64,000 nt of DNA. It comes from Nocardia carnea. GTDB lineage: Bacteria; Actinomycetota; Actinomycetes; Mycobacteriales; Mycobacteriaceae. The notes beneath the pieces are model-generated. The model saw only the letters and a list, made by a program, of their open reading frames with translations. It was not told where the DNA came from and made no database searches. The position numbers and the translations under genes were made by a program. Shown here one piece after another: positions 52,853-60,863 of the stretch. Location: assembly GCF_029868855.1 (NCBI RefSeq), contig NZ_JARWOV010000288.1, forward strand, positions 1 to 64,000. The letters are read 5' to 3'. Position 1 is the stretch's first letter. Each line of letters opens with the position of its first letter.

Positions 52853-54369
52853 CAGAAGAATCCGAGCTTCTGTGGTGCGTAGCTCACCAGCAGGTTCTTC
52901 GTCTGCTGGTAGTGGTCCAGCATCTGGGCGTGGTTCTCCCTGCCGATCCCGGACTTCTTGTAGCCGCCGAACGCCGCGTGCGCCGGATACGCGTGGTAGC
53001 AGTTCGTCCACACCCTGCCCGCCTTGATACCGCGGCCGAGACGGTAGGCGGTGTTGGCGTCGCGGGTCCACACCCCGGCACCCAGTCCGTACAGGGTGTC
53101 GTTGGCGAGTTTCAGGGCTTCCTCGGTGGAATCGAAGGTGGTGACCGAGACGACCGGGCCGAAGATCTCCTCCTGGAAGATCCGCATATCGTTGCTGCCT
53201 TTGAAAATGGTCGGCTCCACGTAGAAGCCGTTCGGGTAGCCCTCGACCGTGCGCGCGTTACCGCCGGTCAGCACCTCGGCGCCTTCCTTCCGGCCGATAT
53301 CGATATAGGACATGATCTTCTCGAACTGATCGTTACTGGCCTGCGCGCCGATCATGGTGGCGTCGTCGAGCGGATCGCCGCCCACAATGGCCTTCGTCCG
53401 TTCCACACACCGGGCCATGAACTCGTCGTAGATCGACGAATGGATGAGCGCACGCGACGGGCAAGTGCACACCTCACCCTGGTTCAACGCGAACATCACG
53501 AACCCCTCGACCGCCTTGTCCAGGAAATCGTCATCGGCGGCCATCACATCCGGCAGGAAGATATTCGGGCTCTTACCGCCGAGTTCCAGGGTCACCGGAA
53601 TGATGTTCTCGCTGGCGTACTGCATGATCAACCGGCCGGTGGTGGTCTCCCCGGTGAACGCCACCTTCGCCACCCGCGGGCTCGACGCCAGGGGCTTACC
53701 GGTCTCCACGCCGAACCCGTTCACCACATTCAGCACACCCGGCGGCAGCAGATCGGCGATCAATTCGACAACCTTCAGAATCGACGCAGGCGTCTGCTCC
53801 GCCGGCTTCAGCACCACCGCGTTCCCCGCCGCCAATGCGGGCGCCAGCTTCCAAGTGGCCATCAGAATCGGGAAATTCCACGGAATGATCTGCCCGACCA
53901 CCCCGAGCGGTTCCTGGAAGTGATACGCCACCGTATCGGCATCGATCTCGCTGATCCCGCCCTCCTGCGCCCGGATCACCCCGGCGAAATAGCGGAAATG
54001 ATCGACCGCCAGCGGCAGATCGGCCGCCTTGGTCTCACGGACCGGTTTCCCGTTCTCCCAGGTCTCCGCGACGGCGAGGGCCTCGAGATTCTCTTCGATC
54101 CGGTCGGCGATCTTGTTCAGGATATTCGCGCGCTCGGTCGTGGACGTCGCACCCCAGCCGTCGGTGGCGGCATGCGCGGCATCCAGCGCCAACTCGACAT
54201 CGGGCGCGGTGGAACGCGCTACCTCACAAAAGGTTTCACCGTCGACCGGCGACGGATTGTCGAAATATTTCCCTTCGACAGGCGCGGTCCATTCACCACC
54301 GATGAAATTGTCGTATCGATTCGCATAGCTGACGATGCTGCCGTCGGCACCGGGCTTGGCGTAGGTCAT
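52852..54369 (-). CDS. NAD-dependent aldehyde dehydrogenase (ExaC-like)
   Basis: 505 residues, ALDH superfamily, close to the acetaldehyde dehydrogenase group (ExaC/AldA; Rv0458-like). NAD-binding VAFTGETTTGR, general base Glu in TLELGGKSPN, catalytic Cys in NQGEVCTCPSR. Likely oxidises acetaldehyde or other short aldehydes to acids. ATG 54369 has AGGAG 6 nt upstream; the frame remains open to 54582 without homology. Forms an operon with DUF779. Confidence 0.92.
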   Translation of the reverse strand: MTYAKPGADGSIVSYANRYDNFIGGEWTAPVEGKYFDNPSPVDGETFCEVARSTAPDVELALDAAHAATDGWGATSTTERANILNKIADRIEENLEALAVAETWENGKPVRETKAADLPLAVDHFRYFAGVIRAQEGGISEIDADTVAYHFQEPLGVVGQIIPWNFPILMATWKLAPALAAGNAVVLKPAEQTPASILKVVELIADLLPPGVLNVVNGFGVETGKPLASSPRVAKVAFTGETTTGRLIMQYASENIIPVTLELGGKSPNIFLPDVMAADDDFLDKAVEGFVMFALNQGEVCTCPSRALIHSSIYDEFMARCVERTKAIVGGDPLDDATMIGAQASNDQFEKIMSYIDIGRKEGAEVLTGGNARTVEGYPNGFYVEPTIFKGSNDMRIFQEEIFGPVVSVTTFDSTEEALKLANDTLYGLGAGVWTRDANTAYRLGRGIKAGRVWTNCYHAYPAHAAFGGYKKSGIGRENHAQMLDHYQQTKNLLVSYAPQKLGFF

Positions 54370-54774
54370 GAGGAGCTCCTCGTTCGACTCGGACGCAGTG
54401 ATACGCGCCGGGTTGCTGTGGTGATGTAACTCACTATGCCGCGCTTGGGGACGGGGTGCACGGGGTTCCTGTGGAATGGGAGGTCGGAAGTTCGGCGGCG
54501 CGAACGGTCGCCGGTGGGTGGTCGGAACCCGGGCTTGCCCGCGAGCCGAACGCTGCCGTATCGACGCGCCCGCTCGCGCCACCGGGGTGCTCGGGACACC
54601 GTCTGCGGGGTACGAGGCTCGTTCGGCTCGTGGCTCCCGGATCGGTTCGAAGCGCCGGGTATGGCCGACTTACCGGGGTTCTATCGAGTCCAGAAGGGCA
54701 GACGAGGGAACCCCGGCGGGATGGAGTGCGTCCAGTAGGGTGAGTGAAGTTTTACGAAGGGTGGGCTGAACGCT
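54370..54774. other. Dehydrogenase / ESX-module divergent spacer
   Basis: 405 bp, no credible gene although several frames are open. Should contain promoters for the dehydrogenase operon and for the secretion module on the right. Confidence 0.4.
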
Positions 54775-55143
54775 ATGGATGTGGGGCAGGGGACCGCGAA
54801 CGGGCTGTATCAGCAGGCTGTGTCGGGGACTTTCCGGATGGAGCGGGGAGCTGCGGAGCGATGCGCGGCGGTGTACACCAGGTTGGTGGATACATGCCTG
54901 GACCAGCAGCTCGCGGACTCCGAAAGCCTTCACCAGCTATCGGGATTCGGCGGATTCGTGTCGGCGCAGCAACTTCAGACAGGGTTCGCGACCAAAGGGG
55001 CATCGGTGACCGATGCGCTTCTGAGCATGAAAGAAGCCGCATTGCGAATGGCCGCAGCCTACTTGTACGCCGGCGGCGCATTCGAAGAGGCGGACGCGAT
55101 GAATAGTCGTGCGCTGAGTGTCATAGGAGAGGTTGTGGAATGA
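54775..55143 (+). CDS. Small helical protein, first gene of ESX-associated module
   Basis: 122 residues, all-helical, without a signal peptide (NGLYQQAVSGTFRMERGAAERCAAVY; LQTGFATKGASVTDALLSMKEAALRMAAAYLYAGG in blocks). Resembles small actinobacterial proteins encoded before DUF3558 lipoproteins and PPE-like proteins. It lacks a WXG motif; the C-terminal YAGGAFEEAD may be a degenerate ESX export signal, which is inference. ATGA-type overlap couples it to the next gene. Confidence 0.6.
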   Translation: MDVGQGTANGLYQQAVSGTFRMERGAAERCAAVYTRLVDTCLDQQLADSESLHQLSGFGGFVSAQQLQTGFATKGASVTDALLSMKEAALRMAAAYLYAGGAFEEADAMNSRALSVIGEVVE

Positions 55144-55769
55144 ACTCTCGAAGCTTGTTGGCAATTGTTGTCGCCGCAGGGGCTCTCGCAGGTTTGGTGG
55201 CTTGCTCGGCACCAGATGAGCCGAACGAAACTGCTTCGGATACGTCTTCATCACCTGTGGCTTCGCAAACGAGCTCGACGCGGCCGACGCTGACCGAGTC
55301 CCGATTGCAGCCTCCGCCGTTGGAGAACGAGTACACGACGCAGGGCCGTCCCGAAGTGGTGTTCGATCCGTGCACATGGGTCAGTGATGAGGCCGTCAGC
55401 GGAGCAGGATTTGATCCGGCAACCCGCCGCCGAGGTGTAGACATCGTGGCGGAGTACACCTTTCTGAGTTGCGACTTCGATGGCGAACTTCGCGATCTCT
55501 CGATCAGTTCCGGCAATGTGACCTGGGAAGAGGATCAGCAGAAGAACGGCGCACACAGTGAACCGCTGACGGTAAACGGCCGGGAAGCACGACTGGTGCA
55601 AGATCCGCAGCTGGTCAGAGTTTGCAGCATCCACGTGCGGACCAAGGTCGGTCTGGTCATGTTCAGCTCGACGCGAACCTTCGAAGGGACCGAGGCCGGA
55701 CTTCAGCTTTGCGACGGCGTTCTGGAGATCGCGACAGCCCTGGAACCCGAAATCGGGCAGGAGAACTGA
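55140..55769 (+). CDS. DUF3558 family lipoprotein
   Basis: 209 residues. Lipobox LVAC with Cys22; a Ser/Thr-rich linker follows, then the DUF3558 domain (about 65-205; VVFDPCTWVSDEAVSGAGFDP and the later Cys in RVCSIHV). DUF3558 lipoproteins are common in Corynebacteriales, often beside ESX substrates, and are surface-exposed. ATG overlaps the previous stop by 4 nt. Confidence 0.85.
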   Translation: MNSRSLLAIVVAAGALAGLVACSAPDEPNETASDTSSSPVASQTSSTRPTLTESRLQPPPLENEYTTQGRPEVVFDPCTWVSDEAVSGAGFDPATRRRGVDIVAEYTFLSCDFDGELRDLSISSGNVTWEEDQQKNGAHSEPLTVNGREARLVQDPQLVRVCSIHVRTKVGLVMFSSTRTFEGTEAGLQLCDGVLEIATALEPEIGQEN

Positions 55770-55772
55770 TCG

Positions 55773-57134
55773 ATGAGCGATGAAGACTACCCCGGCGGGA
55801 TCGGGGCGACCGGGCCGGGGCTGGGTATCGACCCCGGATCTGTGGAGGATCGGCTCGCGAGCCAGACAAGTCTTTCCGGTGCACAACATTTCGGTTCGCA
55901 GCTGTCCCATGATGGGCAGGACCCCGCGTATATCACTCAGATGGAGCTTTTCGAAGGGCTCGAGCACGAAGAGATCTATGCGAAGGTCAGCGAGATGACC
56001 CCCGGCGTCATGCACGGTGTCGCAGATGCCTATAAATCCATCGCGAATTCTCTGGGCGGTGCACTGTTCGGCTCTTTGCTGTCCATCCAGCGTGAGCTCT
56101 CGGACGGTATGGCAGGCGAATTCGCGGACGCGGCGAACCAAGCTTCGCGAACCTTCTTCGACCAGGCAACCGACGTGCAAGAGGTCATCAACGCCGTTGG
56201 TATGCGAATCCATGCGGCCGCCTACGGTGCGGAGGTGGTGAAGAAGTCCGTACCGCCACCGCCTACCCCGGGGGCGGCCCCCGGGGGTACCGCCGTGACC
56301 ACAACCGTGAACGACCCTGCCCAGGTTGCGCAGACCGTGGTCAACGCGACCGATCCGGCGACCCAAGCCGCGTTCGACGCATACAAGGAAGATCAGCGGC
56401 TGGCCGCCGTCGAGGTGATGAACACGGCTTATAAGCCCACCTACCAGCCTGCGGGTGAGGGGGTGCCGACATTCGTCCCTGTGCAGATGCCGGGGGATCA
56501 GCCCGGTCCAGCAGGACCAGGCGGGACGACTACCAGCGGACCCGGTGGCACTACCTCCGGACCCGGTTCGCAGGCGCCGAACGGTGAGAATCCGGGAGAG
56601 AACGAAACCGGCGAGCAGCCGCAGGAGACCCCCGGTTCGGCGGAAGAGCCCCAGACGACTACGGCGAGCAGCACCGAGAATCCCACCACACAACAGCCGG
56701 GTACCACTACCGGCACCCCGACCGGCGATCCGCAGCGGACAACCTCCTCGACCACTGCGCCCGGTTCGCCCGGAGCACCTACCGGGACTCCCGGTTCGCC
56801 CGGGATGCCAGGCGGTGCGCCGCCGCAGAATCAGGCACCGGGTAAGACTGTCCCGGGAGCTCCCGGCGGTACGCCGAACGGCCCGGTCAGCGGGCCCGCG
56901 GCGGCTGCCGCCGCGGCGGGTACCAACAGGGGTATGTCGGGTATGCCCGGGATGATGGGTGGCGGCGCGGGGGCCAGGCGGGGCGAGGACGACGAGGAGC
57001 ACAAGGTGCCCGACTACCTCGTTCATGATCGCGAGGAAGAGTTGTTCGGTGCCCGGCCCCAGCTGTTGGACGGTGTGCTGGGCGGCGACGCCCCTGCCGC
57101 GCAACCGGCCGATGATCGTGGAGACCGTCGGTGA
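55773..57134 (+). CDS. PPE/EspB-like ESX-secreted protein
   Basis: 453 residues. A helical N-terminal domain (about 55-165; MELFEGLEHEEIYAKVSEM, then long helices) is of the PPE/EspB type. A low-complexity Pro/Gly/Thr linker (about 225-400) follows, and a conserved C-terminal tail (MSGMPGMMGGGAG, then KVPDYLVHDREEELFG) found on actinobacterial ESX-associated proteins. No Sec signal, as expected for type VII export. The next gene encodes its probable EspG chaperone and starts within its stop (GTGA). Confidence 0.75.
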   Translation: MSDEDYPGGIGATGPGLGIDPGSVEDRLASQTSLSGAQHFGSQLSHDGQDPAYITQMELFEGLEHEEIYAKVSEMTPGVMHGVADAYKSIANSLGGALFGSLLSIQRELSDGMAGEFADAANQASRTFFDQATDVQEVINAVGMRIHAAAYGAEVVKKSVPPPPTPGAAPGGTAVTTTVNDPAQVAQTVVNATDPATQAAFDAYKEDQRLAAVEVMNTAYKPTYQPAGEGVPTFVPVQMPGDQPGPAGPGGTTTSGPGGTTSGPGSQAPNGENPGENETGEQPQETPGSAEEPQTTTASSTENPTTQQPGTTTGTPTGDPQRTTSSTTAPGSPGAPTGTPGSPGMPGGAPPQNQAPGKTVPGAPGGTPNGPVSGPAAAAAAAGTNRGMSGMPGMMGGGAGARRGEDDEEHKVPDYLVHDREEELFGARPQLLDGVLGGDAPAAQPADDRGDRR

Positions 57135-57838
57135 AATGGGAATTCACGCCGGACGAGTTCATGCACGTCTGGAAGGAGACGGGTAAGGACCGCTATCCGT
57201 ATCCGCTGGAGTTGCGTTCGTCGGTGCGATGGGAGGACGAATACCAGCGGCTGGCGGCCCGGATCGAAACCGAGTACCCGCGTGGTGCCGATCCCGATCT
57301 CACAGCCGCGTTGCGGGCGGCGGCGGATCCCGAATCCACGCTCACACTGTCGGGCAGCCGGCGCCGCCGCATCCGCGCCTACGGTGCCTTCGCGGGAACG
57401 GCCGGAGTCACCGTGGTGCAGTTTCCGGGCACCGAAACCGATTTCGACGGAAAATTCGTGGTGCAGATCGGGGCCACGGCGATCGTCCCGCGAATCTTCC
57501 TGCAGATCCTCGGCGAACTGCCCAAAGGCACCCGTCCGCCGCTGGTGGAGAGTATCGATCGGCTGCGCGATACCTACGAGATCTGGAACGGCGGAAAACC
57601 GCAACCCGCGGACCATATGCGCCGGATGTTGAAAGCGCCCCGGGCGGGCTCGGGCTTCCTGCAGGTACGCCACCGGCTCCGCGATCCCGAACCGCCGGAA
57701 CCGCGCTACCTCAGCTGGTTCGATATCGCCGACGACGGCCGCTACGTCTACCGGCACCGCTACCAGGATTTCCATATCGACCCGGTATCGCATGACGAAC
57801 TGAAACGTGCACTCACACAAATGATCGCCCCGTTCTGA
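57131..57838 (+). CDS. ESX secretion-associated chaperone EspG family
   Basis: 235 residues, EspG fold: WEFTPDEFMHVWKETGKDRYPYPLEL at the N-terminus in blocks and YGAFAGTAGVTVVQFPG in the middle. EspG proteins bind PE/PPE-type substrates in the cytosol and keep them soluble until secretion. Overlap with the upstream PPE-like gene by 4 nt indicates that the two are made together. Confidence 0.82.
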   Translation: MKWEFTPDEFMHVWKETGKDRYPYPLELRSSVRWEDEYQRLAARIETEYPRGADPDLTAALRAAADPESTLTLSGSRRRRIRAYGAFAGTAGVTVVQFPGTETDFDGKFVVQIGATAIVPRIFLQILGELPKGTRPPLVESIDRLRDTYEIWNGGKPQPADHMRRMLKAPRAGSGFLQVRHRLRDPEPPEPRYLSWFDIADDGRYVYRHRYQDFHIDPVSHDELKRALTQMIAPF

Positions 57839-57855
57839 ACGATTCTCGCCCGGCC

Positions 57856-57878
57856 CCCGCTGTTCCCACGGCAGCGGG
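57856..57878. terminator. Possible terminator after espG
   Basis: CCCGCTG and CAGCGGG, 7-bp stem with a 9-nt loop, about 18 nt after the stop codon. Confidence 0.4.
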
Positions 57879-58041
57879 CACCGGCGGATATGAGCCGTCG
57901 CTATAGCGATCGGTGGCGCAGAAGTGCAATCGTCCACCATCTTTCACTCCTCGGGTTAGTCTTGGCCTACGCCCGGCGCAGGATCCGGCGGGGGCACATG
58001 GACAGTGCCGGACCCTCCCACCAACTTTCGGTGTGGCAGTG

Positions 58042-58076
58042 GGGACGTTTCGCGAAGGCAAGTCACGGAACGTCCC
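58042..58076. promoter_or_regulatory. Interrupted inverted repeat upstream of the XRE regulator
   Basis: GGGACGTT (58042-58049) and AACGTCCC (58069-58076) are perfect 8-mers 19 bp apart. Spacing of about two and a half turns between centres suits a dimeric regulator; candidate operator for the downstream XRE protein. Confidence 0.35.
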
Positions 58077-58213
58077 GCGCGGGGCGTATCTCCAGTAGAT
58101 AGGACAGGCACGCAGTTGCGCTGCCTCTGCACTGGGGAAATGTCGTGGTAGAGCTGAATTTCCACCACGGCGCCTTCCATATCGAGACAATCCAGTTAGC
58201 GAGGGTAATCATC

Positions 58214-59101
58214 GTGGGTAGTGGGTCCATGCTTCCCCGCCGCGCCTTGGGGCGCCAGCTGCGTAAAATGCGCCTGCGGGAAGGGATGGCACAGTCCGGC
58301 GCCGCAAGGGTCGCGGAAGTGTCACCGCAGTCGTACGGACGGTTGGAGGATGGCCGACCGACCAAAGTCACCGATCTGGCCATGAACGCACTGTGTAATG
58401 CCTTCTCCAGTGCGGATGAGGAGCGGCAGATCGTTCTCGACCTCGCGCAGGCTATCAGGAAATCTGCTGGTTTCAATGGTGCTTGGTGGCTGTCGCATGG
58501 GAACGCGGTTCCGAGCGACTTCAGCGATTTCATCAGCCTGGAAGAATCTGCGACACAAATCTTCTCGTGGCAAACCTGCCTGGTTCCAGGATTGCTGCAA
58601 ACAAGGAAGTACCGTCGTGCACTGCTGTGGGCAGAGTTTCCGGATATGCCGTCTCATGAGGTCGAGGCGAGCCTCGATGTCCTTACGCGCCGTCAAGAGC
58701 TATTGAACAAGAAAGATTTTCGATTCGAGGGTCTGATCGCAGAGTCGGCACTGAACACGGTGATAGGTGGACCGGCCGTACTTGCAGACCAGTTGTCATA
58801 CCTGTTGGAGGTCTCTCATCGGCCGAATGTTCTCGTGCAGATCGTAGGCAGCAGCGCCAAGGACCCGATCGGCGCGGTCACCGGGCCATTCGTGCTGTTC
58901 GATCTCCCTCCATTGCCGACATCACGGCTGCGGCAGGCGCCGGTAGCCTACGTGGAAGGACGCTTCGGCAGGATATACATCGACCACGGGCCAGAGGTCG
59001 CCGAGTATGCGCGGGTGAGGGAAAGGTTGCAGCGGACAGCTCACTCGGAGCAGGAATCCGGTGAGCTGATGCTGGCGGCATTGAAGGAGTGGAAGCAATG
59101 A
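58214..59101 (+). CDS. XRE-family regulator with DUF5753 (Scr1 type)
   Basis: About 295 residues. Helix-turn-helix (about 10-65; LGRQLRKMRLREGMAQSGAARVAEVSPQSYGRLE in blocks) and a C-terminal DUF5753 domain (about 100-285) containing WQTCLVPGLLQTRKYRRAL. Such proteins (WhiJ/Scr1-like) pair with a DUF397 protein encoded just downstream, a toxin-antitoxin-like or developmental switch in actinomycetes. GTG 58214 has GAGGG upstream. Its ATGA overlap couples it to the DUF397 gene. Confidence 0.85.
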   Translation: MGSGSMLPRRALGRQLRKMRLREGMAQSGAARVAEVSPQSYGRLEDGRPTKVTDLAMNALCNAFSSADEERQIVLDLAQAIRKSAGFNGAWWLSHGNAVPSDFSDFISLEESATQIFSWQTCLVPGLLQTRKYRRALLWAEFPDMPSHEVEASLDVLTRRQELLNKKDFRFEGLIAESALNTVIGGPAVLADQLSYLLEVSHRPNVLVQIVGSSAKDPIGAVTGPFVLFDLPPLPTSRLRQAPVAYVEGRFGRIYIDHGPEVAEYARVRERLQRTAHSEQESGELMLAALKEWKQ

Positions 59102-59307
59102 GGGACCTATCTACCGCCCAATGGTTCAAGAGTAGTAAGAGTAGTGGTCAGGGCGATTGCGTAGAGGTCGCGTTCCTGGACGGCGAGACGGTGGGGGTGC
59201 GTGATTCCAAGGATCCCACCGGCCCGGCCTTGGTCTTCGGGGCGGCGGAATGGGCCGGTTTCCTCACCGGCCTGGCCGCTGACGGTGTCGGTGTAACGCA
59301 CCGGTAG
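59098..59307 (+). CDS. DUF397 domain protein
   Basis: 69 residues, complete DUF397: TAQWFKSSKSSGQGDCVEVAFLD, VRDSKDPTGPALVF and a C-terminal hydrophobic helix. DUF397 proteins are partners of the upstream Scr1/WhiJ-type regulators. Starts by 4-nt overlap. Followed by a strong hairpin. Confidence 0.9.
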   Translation: MRDLSTAQWFKSSKSSGQGDCVEVAFLDGETVGVRDSKDPTGPALVFGAAEWAGFLTGLAADGVGVTHR

Positions 59308-59327
59308 CGCCACAGTGCGATAGGGCC

Positions 59328-59362
59328 GGATGGGCCGGCGGGCGAGGTCAGCCGGCCCATCC
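59328..59362. terminator. Terminator after the DUF397 gene
   Basis: Perfect 12-bp stem GGATGGGCCGGC / GCCGGCCCATCC with an 11-nt loop. Confidence 0.75.
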
Positions 59363-59516
59363 CGCGACTGTCGAATTGCCCGCTTCGGCAGGCCCGGTCG
59401 GCGGTGCGCCTCGTCGCACTATTCCGGCGCATCCGGTCGGAAGCTCTACGTCCGATCATGGTACGAATTGATGGATCGGATTATGGCTGCGGGCATGTAA
59501 GGGCGAAGGGGGATGC

Positions 59517-59837
59517 ATGTCTATCGAGGTGGACGAGGACAGCCTACGGCAGGCAGCTGCGGCGTTGGCTTTACTGCCCAGCGATATCGACGCGGTACCG
59601 AAACTCGACGCTGAACGAGCCGGGAATACTTTGAGAGGCTCCGCCGTCGGTGCCGCGCTGATGGGTTCCAACGCGGCAAGTACTCGGGCGAAGAACCTGA
59701 TCAACGCGCGATTCAATCAGCTGTCCGGCCTGTTGGCGATGTCGGCGAACAGTTTCACCGGAACCGACGTCGACGCTGCCCACCGGCTCGCTGCTGCCGT
59801 CGATCTCAATTCCGGCGATCCGCATGCAGTGAAGTAG
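59517..59837 (+). CDS. EspC-like type VII secretion target
   Basis: 106 residues, DUF2580/EspC-like helical hairpin: EDSLRQAAAALALLPSDIDAV at the N-terminus and MSANSFTGTDVDAAHRLAA near the C-terminus. The usual Y-x-x-x-D/E export motif appears as F80-T-G-T-D84. AAGGGGG lies just before the ATG. Lies 6 bp upstream of a longer WXG protein, as EspC does with EspA, and may be its secretion partner. Confidence 0.75.
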   Translation: MSIEVDEDSLRQAAAALALLPSDIDAVPKLDAERAGNTLRGSAVGAALMGSNAASTRAKNLINARFNQLSGLLAMSANSFTGTDVDAAHRLAAAVDLNSGDPHAVK

Positions 59838-59843
59838 TCCGGG

Positions 59844-60863
59844 ATGGCAACACCAACCGAAGTTCTCAGCTGGGACGTCTCGAGCCTGCCCACCGTGGCG
59901 ACCAACGCGACAGGCATAGCCGACGGGATCATCAAAGCTGCGGGCACCATGTACGACACGCTCCACAACGGCCTCATGTGGAAGGGTGACGCCAAGGTTG
60001 CGGCCGAAGGCAAAGCTGACCGGGAACAGGCGCAGATGCGTGCCATCGCCACCGCCTACGACGACCTCGCGGCCGCCGCCACCGGCGCTTACCAGGCGAT
60101 GGAACATACCCTCACCGAGATAAAGGTGCTCTTCCGCAACTACGTGCATGCTCCTGCGGTGGTCGGTGAGGACTGGAGTGTGAGTGGCGTCGAGGACTGG
60201 AATTCCGAGGCCGGAGTCCAACTCGCCCGCCTGCCAGGTCTCGCGGAGGCGCTGTTGACGGCCGACGCCCAATGGGGGTCGCGACTGGCCGACGCCAACG
60301 CCGAACTCGAACGCATGGCCTCCGATGAAACTCTTACTGCCATCGTGAACGCCGTCAAGCAGATCAAAACCGACGATCCCAAGGCGTTGCCGGACGAAAT
60401 CGCGGAATCACCCTGGGCCCACTGGAAACCGGACGTGCCGGCAATGACGGCCGCCGCAATCTCCGGTGCGATGACCGACGGTGTGAAGATGGGGTTGGAG
60501 GGGGCGGCAAAGACCGCCGACGACGCAGCAGTTCTGAAATGGGTGCAGGACTGGGGAAAATACACGCCTGGAATCACCAGGCTCGGAATAATCGGTAATG
60601 CGATCGGTACAGTACCGGCAATTGTGAATGATATCGAAGGAGGGATGGCGCCCGCGGAGGCAATCGTGAGCGAATCCGCCGGTACTGCGACTGGTATGGT
60701 CACCGGAACCGTTTTGGGTTCCATGATCGGCAGCGCCGCTACGGGAGCTCTTGCTGGATCGGCGGTACCTGGTGTCGGTACTGCTATAGGGTTCGTTTCC
60801 GGTATTGTTATCGGTGGGGCTACTGCCTACGGAACCTCCAAAGGGATTCAATGGCTATGGTAG
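59844..60863 (+). CDS. Long WXG protein with glycine-zipper C-terminus, candidate ESX effector
   Basis: 339 residues. The N-terminal ~100 form a WXG-type helical hairpin: W46-K-G48 at the turn and an export-like motif Y83-Q-A-M-E87 (YxxxE) on the second helix. The middle is helical and acidic. The last ~65 residues are a hydrophobic glycine zipper (GTVLGSMIGSAATGALAG; VPGVGTAIGFVSGIVIGG), as in pore-forming or membrane-permeabilising type VII toxins. No Sec signal. Its end overlaps the next gene, a membrane protein. Secretion and toxicity are inference. Confidence 0.65.
   Translation: MATPTEVLSWDVSSLPTVATNATGIADGIIKAAGTMYDTLHNGLMWKGDAKVAAEGKADREQAQMRAIATAYDDLAAAATGAYQAMEHTLTEIKVLFRNYVHAPAVVGEDWSVSGVEDWNSEAGVQLARLPGLAEALLTADAQWGSRLADANAELERMASDETLTAIVNAVKQIKTDDPKALPDEIAESPWAHWKPDVPAMTAAAISGAMTDGVKMGLEGAAKTADDAAVLKWVQDWGKYTPGITRLGIIGNAIGTVPAIVNDIEGGMAPAEAIVSESAGTATGMVTGTVLGSMIGSAATGALAGSAVPGVGTAIGFVSGIVIGGATAYGTSKGIQWLW

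Larger units (their letters stand above)
57839..58213. other. Spacer between ESX module 1 and the XRE/DUF397 pair
   Basis: 375 bp with no gene. Contains a weak hairpin after espG and an interrupted inverted repeat upstream of the regulator. Confidence 0.45.

Noticed and set aside
54370..54774. Overlapping ~100-codon plus-strand frames
   Set aside because: Three frames are open at once, with Arg/Gly/Pro-rich translations, no ribosome-binding site and no family.
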